This document shows positions 5,559 to 9,191 of a DNA stretch of 9,191 nucleotides, in pieces. The translations under genes were made by a program, and so were the position numbers. Below the pieces are notes generated by a model that had not been told where the DNA came from, did not search any database, and saw only the letters and a program-made list of their open reading frames with translations. The stretch comes from Oscillospiraceae bacterium (GTDB lineage Bacteria; Bacillota_A; Clostridia; Oscillospirales; Ruminococcaceae): positions 1 through 9,191 of the forward strand of contig JAGBFE010000152.1 of the NCBI GenBank assembly GCA_018109965.1, in the 5' to 3' direction. Each line of letters starts with the position of its first letter. The stretch's first letter is position 1.

Positions 5559-6404
5559 ATGGCAGTAAAAGCTCCTGACAGAATTATGGTTCCCCTTCCG
5601 AGCCATTCAATTGTTCCAATCGAAGATATGCACAAGCCACCTGTGCTGCAGACACATCAGCTTGGCATCGACTTTGGCGGTCTCACCGCTGTTAACAATC
5701 TCAACCTTGCTATCGGTCCAACCGAAATCTGCGGTCTTATCGGCCCTAACGGTGCAGGCAAAACCACAGTTTTTAACCTTTTGACCAACGTTTATCAGCC
5801 AACCCGCGGCACAATCCTGCTGGACGGCTACGACACAAAGGGCAAAAGCTGCGACCAGGTGAGCAAAATGGGCATTGCCCGTACCTTCCAGAACATCCGC
5901 CTGTTTGGCAAAATGAGTGTTATGGACAACGTTAAAATCGGTATGCACAACCAGCTGCACACAAACTTTGTTTCCTCCATCACTCACAGCTTTGGCTACA
6001 AACAGACCGAAAAACAGGCCTACGACAAGGCAAAGGAACTCCTGGACTTTTTCGGTATGGCAGATTTGCGTCATCACGAGGCAGGCAGCCTGCCTTACGG
6101 CGCACAGCGCAGACTGGAAATTGTGCGTGCTCTGGCAACCAACCCGCACATTCTGCTCCTTGACGAACCTGCCGCAGGTATGAACCCAAGCGAAACTGCT
6201 GAACTTATGGAAAACATCCGTCGCATCCGCGACGAATTCCAGATTGCAATTATGCTTATCGAGCACGATATGAACCTTGTTATGGGTATCTGCGAAGGTA
6301 TCTGTGTTCTCAACTACGGCGAAATCATCGCAAAGGGCACACCTGCAGAAATCAAGGCAAACCCAAAGGTTATCGAAGCTTATCTTGGTAAAAAGGCGGA
6401 ATAA
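5559..6404 (+). CDS. livG: Branched-chain amino acid ABC transporter ATP-binding protein LivG
   Basis: Cytoplasmic ATPase that drives LivHM together with LivF. All nucleotide-binding motifs are present: Walker A GPNGAGKTT (62-70), Q-loop Gln111 in ARTFQNIRLF, a LivG-type signature LPYGAQRRLEI (178-188) instead of the general LSGGQ, Walker B ILLLDEP (198-204) with Glu203, and the H-loop His236 in LIEHDM. The C-terminal GEIIAKGTPAEI...VIEAYLG is typical of the BCA-type subfamily. At 281 aa it is longer than the usual ~255 because about 26 residues, rich in Pro and Ser, precede the ATPase domain, which starts near VLQTHQL. The strong AAGGAGG upstream supports this long start; the later in-frame ATG at 5628 has no good ribosome site. 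It begins 1 nt after livM and ends 3 nt before livF. Confidence 0.95.
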   Translation: MAVKAPDRIMVPLPSHSIVPIEDMHKPPVLQTHQLGIDFGGLTAVNNLNLAIGPTEICGLIGPNGAGKTTVFNLLTNVYQPTRGTILLDGYDTKGKSCDQVSKMGIARTFQNIRLFGKMSVMDNVKIGMHNQLHTNFVSSITHSFGYKQTEKQAYDKAKELLDFFGMADLRHHEAGSLPYGAQRRLEIVRALATNPHILLLDEPAAGMNPSETAELMENIRRIRDEFQIAIMLIEHDMNLVMGICEGICVLNYGEIIAKGTPAEIKANPKVIEAYLGKKAE

Positions 6405-6407
6405 CAA

Positions 6408-7109
6408 ATGCTTAAAGTTGAAAATATAAATGTTTATTACGGACAGATCCACGCCATCAAGGACGTTTCCTTTGAAGTGCACGAGGGCGAAATTGTTTCC
6501 CTTATCGGTGCAAACGGCGCAGGCAAATCCACAATTCTCAAAACAATCTCAGGGCTTCTCCGCTCCAAATCGGGCCACATCACATTTAAAGGTGAGGACA
6601 TCAGCAAGGTGGAAGCATACAAGCTGGTTTCCAAAGGCCTTGCCCATGTGCCGGAAGGCCGCCGCATCTTTCTGCAGATGACCGTTAAGGAAAATCTGGA
6701 GATGGGCGCCTATACAAAAGGCGATGATATGGCAGCAGACCTTGAAAGTGTTTACAACCATTTTCCACGTCTTAAAGAACGTGAAAATCAGATTGCGGGC
6801 ACACTCTCCGGCGGCGAACAGCAGATGCTGGCAATGGGCCGCGCAATGATGAGCCACCCTGACCTGCTTATCCTTGACGAACCTTCAATGGGTCTTGCAC
6901 CAATTCTGGTACAGGGCATCTTTGACATCATCAAGGAATTCCACAAAATGGGCACCACAATCCTCCTTGTTGAACAGAACGCCGAAATGGCACTGTCCAT
7001 CGCTGACAGGGCATATGTTCTGGAAAGCGGCCGCGTTGTGCTCACAGGCACAGGCGAAGAGCTCAAGGAAAGTGACGAAATCAAAAAAGCTTACCTTGGC
7101 GGCGCATAA
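6408..7109 (+). CDS. livF: Branched-chain amino acid ABC transporter ATP-binding protein LivF
   Basis: Second ATPase subunit, expected to form a heterodimer with LivG under LivHM. At 233 aa the length is normal. Motifs are Walker A GANGAGKST (34-42), the LivF-specific HVPEGRRIF (80-88), signature LSGGEQQ (133-139), Walker B LLILDEPSMGLAP (153-165) with Glu158, and LLVEQNAEMAL (186-196). In the last, Gln190 replaces the usual H-loop His; this is normal for LivF proteins and not a defect. The ribosome site is modest (AAGGCGGA within the end of livG, 7 nt before the ATG), so translation probably depends on coupling to livG. It is the last gene of the operon, followed by a strong terminator. Confidence 0.95.
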   Translation: MLKVENINVYYGQIHAIKDVSFEVHEGEIVSLIGANGAGKSTILKTISGLLRSKSGHITFKGEDISKVEAYKLVSKGLAHVPEGRRIFLQMTVKENLEMGAYTKGDDMAADLESVYNHFPRLKERENQIAGTLSGGEQQMLAMGRAMMSHPDLLILDEPSMGLAPILVQGIFDIIKEFHKMGTTILLVEQNAEMALSIADRAYVLESGRVVLTGTGEELKESDEIKKAYLGGA

Positions 7110-7141
7110 TGCAAAAATAACTAAACCTCAATATATAAAAA

Positions 7142-7180
7142 AACCACCGACTCATTCTCCTTTTGGGTCGGTGGTTTTTT
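7142..7180 (+). terminator. Strong Rho-independent terminator of the liv operon
   Basis: A perfect 10-bp stem, AACCACCGAC (7142-7151) with GTCGGTGGTT (7167-7176), is followed by a T run to 7180 and preceded by an A run, so it could work in both directions. The loop is 15 nt. Confidence 0.93.
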
Positions 7181-7279
7181 GCTTTGCAGAAGTTTGTATA
7201 CAGGTTATTGTCAATCTGTCAAAGAATGGTCAGCATTTGCACAGATGTTCGCAGTTTAACTCAAAATCACATAAACATA

Positions 7280-7308
7280 TTGACAATATCGATAATCGAT
7301 ATTATACT
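7280..7308 (+). promoter_or_regulatory. Near-consensus sigma-A promoter of the padR unit
   Basis: A perfect -35 TTGACA (7280-7285) and -10 TATACT (7303-7308) are spaced 17 nt apart. The spacer is almost entirely filled by an inverted repeat, so a bound repressor would block RNA polymerase directly. Confidence 0.88.
7285..7303. promoter_or_regulatory. Perfect inverted repeat between -35 and -10, likely PadR operator
   Basis: AATATCGATAATCGATATT consists of two perfect 9-bp half-sites around a single A. It touches both the -35 and the -10 hexamers. PadR regulators commonly repress their own promoter through such AT-rich dyads, so autoregulation is inferred. Confidence 0.72.
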
Positions 7309-7319
7309 GAAATTAAGAT

Positions 7320-7338
7320 ATATCGATATTCGACATAT
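7320..7338. promoter_or_regulatory. Second, imperfect ATATCGAT-type operator candidate
   Basis: ATATCGATAT (7320-7329) is a 10-bp palindrome sharing the ATATCGAT half-site of the upstream operator. It is followed by TTCGACATAT, giving an imperfect extended dyad. It lies just downstream of the expected transcription start and may be a second repressor site. Confidence 0.45.
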
Positions 7339-7397
7339 TGATGTGCAAGCACTGAATCTGCACAGCGGACATCATCTGCCCCTGCAAAATAAAATTA

Positions 7398-7438
7398 GCC
7401 CCACCGCAGGGAACAATGTCACATCGTCCCGTCGGGGC
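7398..7438 (+). other. Leader hairpin upstream of padR
   Basis: GCCCC (7398-7402) pairs with GGGGC (7434-7438), and inside it GGGA (7409-7412) with TCCC (7427-7430) plus ATGT/ACAT near the apex. On the + strand no T tract follows, so it is not a terminator for padR. On the minus strand it is followed by a T-rich stretch, but no minus-strand gene is present. Confidence 0.4.
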
Positions 7439-7485
7439 AAAGGTAAACACAACCCCGAAAAACAAACCACAAAGGAGTGTTATAT

Positions 7486-7878
7486 ATGCCAAGAGAAAAA
7501 TTCAGCACTTTAACGGAACAGATGTTCTACGTTCTGCTTGCCCTTACCGAAGAATGCTGCGGTATGGACATTATGGCAAAGGTAAGTCAGATAACCGACG
7601 GCCGTGTGGCTGTGGGCAGCGGCACGCTGTACAATCTGCTGGAACAGTTCAGCGACGAGGGCATAATCAGCGAAACCAAAACCGAAGGCCGCCGCCGCAG
7701 CTACATCCTTACCCAAAAGGGCAGTGACCTGCTGCAGAGGGAATATGACCGCATTGTGCTGCAGGCACAGGACTATAACCGCATAATCGAGGGGGACACC
7801 GCTTATGACACAGCAAGAGATACAGAAAAAGACACAAAAAAATCCGTACAGCCTCTGGGATTATCCCCAGCTTACTGA
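7486..7878 (+). CDS. PadR-family transcriptional regulator
   Basis: A DNA-binding repressor of the PadR family (winged helix-turn-helix). The ATG at 7486 has AAAGGAG 8 nt upstream; an in-frame GTG at 7477 overlaps that site and is rejected. Family signatures are LTEQMFYVLLAL (9-20), GMDIMAKVSQITDGRV (26-41), the recognition-helix segment GSGTLYNLLEQFSDEGII (44-61) and the wing GRRRSYILTQKG (68-79). A helix follows (about 80-103) and would serve in dimerisation. The core ends near IIEGD; the remaining 25 or so residues are polar, with a run of Asp/Lys/Thr and a tail SVQPLGLSPAY encoded where the next gene's frame already runs. The gene probably represses its own promoter through the dyad there and controls the two genes downstream. 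The effector ligand is unknown. Confidence 0.92.
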   Translation: MPREKFSTLTEQMFYVLLALTEECCGMDIMAKVSQITDGRVAVGSGTLYNLLEQFSDEGIISETKTEGRRRSYILTQKGSDLLQREYDRIVLQAQDYNRIIEGDTAYDTARDTEKDTKKSVQPLGLSPAY

Positions 7879-8605
7879 TTATCTGCAAAAAATGGCCCTT
7901 GAGGGCTGGATGCTCACAAGCTACCACGAAAAAACACTGGAATTCCAGAAATGCGAGCCAAAACAGCTTAAATTTGCTGTCAGCTTTTTCCCCGACTATG
8001 TCGCCGGTGTCACTGCACCGCCCGAAAAACTGGAAAAAATGTGGGACTTTGCCCTGATGGACGGCTGGCAGCATATAACGGGCAACTATCACACACAGGT
8101 GTTTTACAACGAAAACCCTGACTGTATGCCGCTGCACACCGATGCTGTGATTGCCCTTAAAAATTACGACAGCATAATACAGAAGCAGTATGTAAAAAGG
8201 TGGAAAATCTGTGCCGTGCTTTCAGGCGGTGTGTTTGTGGGCTTTGTGGTGCTGCTGGCAGCTGCACTGGCCAAATTTATCGCCACAAAATATATGACTT
8301 TCTGGCTTTATTCACTTTTAAGTATAGCCGGAATTTTGCTGACATACACTTTTTGCGAATTTATCTTCAATATTGTCAAAATGACAAAATATAAAAAGTG
8401 GTACAGAAAAGCACAGCAGACAGCCAAGGATGACAACGACTTTATCCCGCTGCGCGCCAACAATTTTACCGACAAAATCAATGTGGTTATCAGTGCGCTG
8501 GCCATTATCAGCATTATGATGCAGTTTTTTTCACTTGTGTGGATGTCCGCATGGATGAAGGAAGCACTGGAATATGTGCTCAACAACCCCACAGCAGGGC
8601 AGTAA
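7805..8605 (+). CDS. DUF2812 domain membrane protein
   Basis: The start is set by GAGGGGG (7789-7795), 9 nt upstream, inside padR. The gene therefore overlaps padR by 74 nt in another frame. The N-terminal soluble part (about 17-115) matches the DUF2812 pattern: W-x-x-x-x-LTDYLQKMALEGWML (18-37), EFQKCEPKQLKFAVSFFPD (46-64) and a second tryptophan block LMDGWQHI (84-91). This is followed by three probable membrane helices at about 134-158, 164-190 and 226-248, with a basic loop YKKWYRKAQQTAK (196-208) between the last two. DUF2812 proteins are often encoded beside PadR regulators, and their function is unknown. They may be the output or sensor of the PadR unit; this is inference. The length (266 aa) is plausible and no defect is seen. 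Confidence 0.85.
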   Translation: MTQQEIQKKTQKNPYSLWDYPQLTDYLQKMALEGWMLTSYHEKTLEFQKCEPKQLKFAVSFFPDYVAGVTAPPEKLEKMWDFALMDGWQHITGNYHTQVFYNENPDCMPLHTDAVIALKNYDSIIQKQYVKRWKICAVLSGGVFVGFVVLLAAALAKFIATKYMTFWLYSLLSIAGILLTYTFCEFIFNIVKMTKYKKWYRKAQQTAKDDNDFIPLRANNFTDKINVVISALAIISIMMQFFSLVWMSAWMKEALEYVLNNPTAGQ

Positions 8606-8639
8606 CCGCCTGTTTAGATAAAGATAAAGGGAGACACCT

Positions 8640-9191
8640 ATGAAAAACAAAAAATATATTATTATCGCCGCCGCAGTTGCGGTTGCCGCAGCAGGTCTGT
8701 TTTTAGCCTTGCTGACTACAGGCGACAAGCTGTTCAGTATCCCTGCCGACTATGAACGTATTATTGTTGTAAGGCGGGATTCAAATGAAATCCGCTATCC
8801 CGAAGACGGCGAAAAAATGGAGGATGGCAGCGTTTATCCCCACAACCAAAAAACAATGTACACCGCCACAGGCGATGAGGCGAAAGCCATTGTGGACTAT
8901 ATAAACAATACAAAATATCTGCGCCGCAAAAGCATAAATGTTTTCACTTTTGTGCCGGGCATAAGTATGGACAGCGTAAAAACCAGTGACAGGGTGGAAT
9001 ATTACATTGCCTTTGAAGCTGCCGACGGCACAGAGCTTTACACTATGCATACCGCTGGGGATGACTATATCCATGGCGGCGAAGAAAATGCAACCCACAA
9101 AAAAATCATCGACCGCAAATGGGGCCCGAAGTTTGATAACCTGCTGCAGAATGTACAGCAGCAGGAAAGCTACTGGTCACCAACTACAACC
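8640..9191 (+). CDS. N-terminally anchored protein of unknown function (3' partial)
   Basis: An ATG with AAAGGGAG 6 nt upstream opens a frame of 184 codons without a stop up to the window edge, so the 3' end is missing. It begins MKNKKYIIIAAAVAVAAAGL, a short basic start and a hydrophobic stretch (6-26) with no lipobox Cys. This suggests an uncleaved membrane anchor or a secretion signal. The rest is polar and mixed in composition, with many Tyr and Asp, and includes YERIIVVRRDSNEIRYP (38-54), GDEAKAIVDYIN (78-89) and YYIAFEAADGTELYTMH (121-137). It looks like a small extracytoplasmic alpha/beta domain. I do not recognise the family. It lies 34 nt after the DUF2812 gene in the same orientation with no terminator between, so it belongs to the PadR-controlled operon. 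Confidence 0.75.
   Translation, partial: MKNKKYIIIAAAVAVAAAGLFLALLTTGDKLFSIPADYERIIVVRRDSNEIRYPEDGEKMEDGSVYPHNQKTMYTATGDEAKAIVDYINNTKYLRRKSINVFTFVPGISMDSVKTSDRVEYYIAFEAADGTELYTMHTAGDDYIHGGEENATHKKIIDRKWGPKFDNLLQNVQQQESYWSPTTT

Larger units (their letters stand above)
7181..7485. other. Intergenic region and leader upstream of the padR-like gene
   Basis: No gene was found here. 7181-7279 shows no clear element. 7280-7338 holds the promoter and operator-like palindromes, listed separately. The leader (about 7315-7485) contains TGTGCA/TGCACA (7342-7347 and 7359-7364), a larger hairpin at 7398-7438, and AAAGGAG (7471-7477), 8 nt before the padR ATG. Confidence 0.6.

Noticed and set aside
5607..6482. 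291-codon open frame on the minus strand
   Set aside because: It lies codon-aligned opposite livG, crosses into livF, and has a Cys/Val/Phe-rich composition typical of an antisense shadow. No ribosome site or family match.
6972..6986. Gln in place of the H-loop His of LivF as a sign of a dead ATPase
   Set aside because: VEQNA is the normal sequence in LivF-type subunits, and the other catalytic motifs are intact.
6874..7513. Overlapping plus-strand open frames across the end of livF and the terminator
   Set aside because: They run through the strong liv terminator, overlap livF in another frame, and have no ribosome site or recognisable protein features.

Overview
The window looks like chromosomal DNA from a low-to-mid GC Gram-positive anaerobe of the Bacillota, most likely a gut-type Clostridia (Oscillospiraceae/Ruminococcaceae-like). 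This rests on strong AAGGAGG-type ribosome binding sites, canonical sigma-A promoters, T-tailed intrinsic terminators, a lipoprotein-type solute-binding protein, and a PadR + DUF2812 gene pair. The genus cannot be fixed from the sequence alone.

Layout, all genes on the + strand. (1) 1-1329: 3' part of a DUF2142-type polytopic membrane protein, closed by a terminator. (2) 1426-2029: an AT-rich control region with a palindromic cre/LacI-like site and a near-consensus promoter, then an 89-residue membrane protein of unknown function with its own terminator. (3) 2141-7109: a complete high-affinity branched-chain amino acid ABC importer in the order livK-livH-livM-livG-livF, closed by a strong terminator. 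The four membrane and ATPase genes are tightly packed (gaps of 9, 1 and 3 nt). livK is separated from them by 345 nt filled with about eight predicted hairpins, including a two-copy, 82-nt-period structured repeat. (4) 7280-9191: a separate transcription unit led by a PadR-family repressor whose promoter carries a perfect inverted repeat. It is followed by a DUF2812 membrane protein overlapping the padR end by 74 nt, and by an unrecognised N-terminally anchored protein that runs off the window.

How they work together: the LivK lipoprotein would capture the amino acid outside the membrane, LivH/LivM form the channel, and LivG/LivF power it. The hairpin-rich gap probably sets the binding protein to permease ratio, by protecting the upstream mRNA or by partial termination; this is inference. 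The PadR unit looks self-contained and autoregulated, with a membrane-associated, so far uncharacterised output.

The part most worth a second look is 3317-3661. Its two repeat units share both arms (22 and 17 identical bases) but differ in the 18-nt middle, while still allowing internal pairing. That is the pattern expected of a conserved RNA fold rather than a simple DNA duplication.
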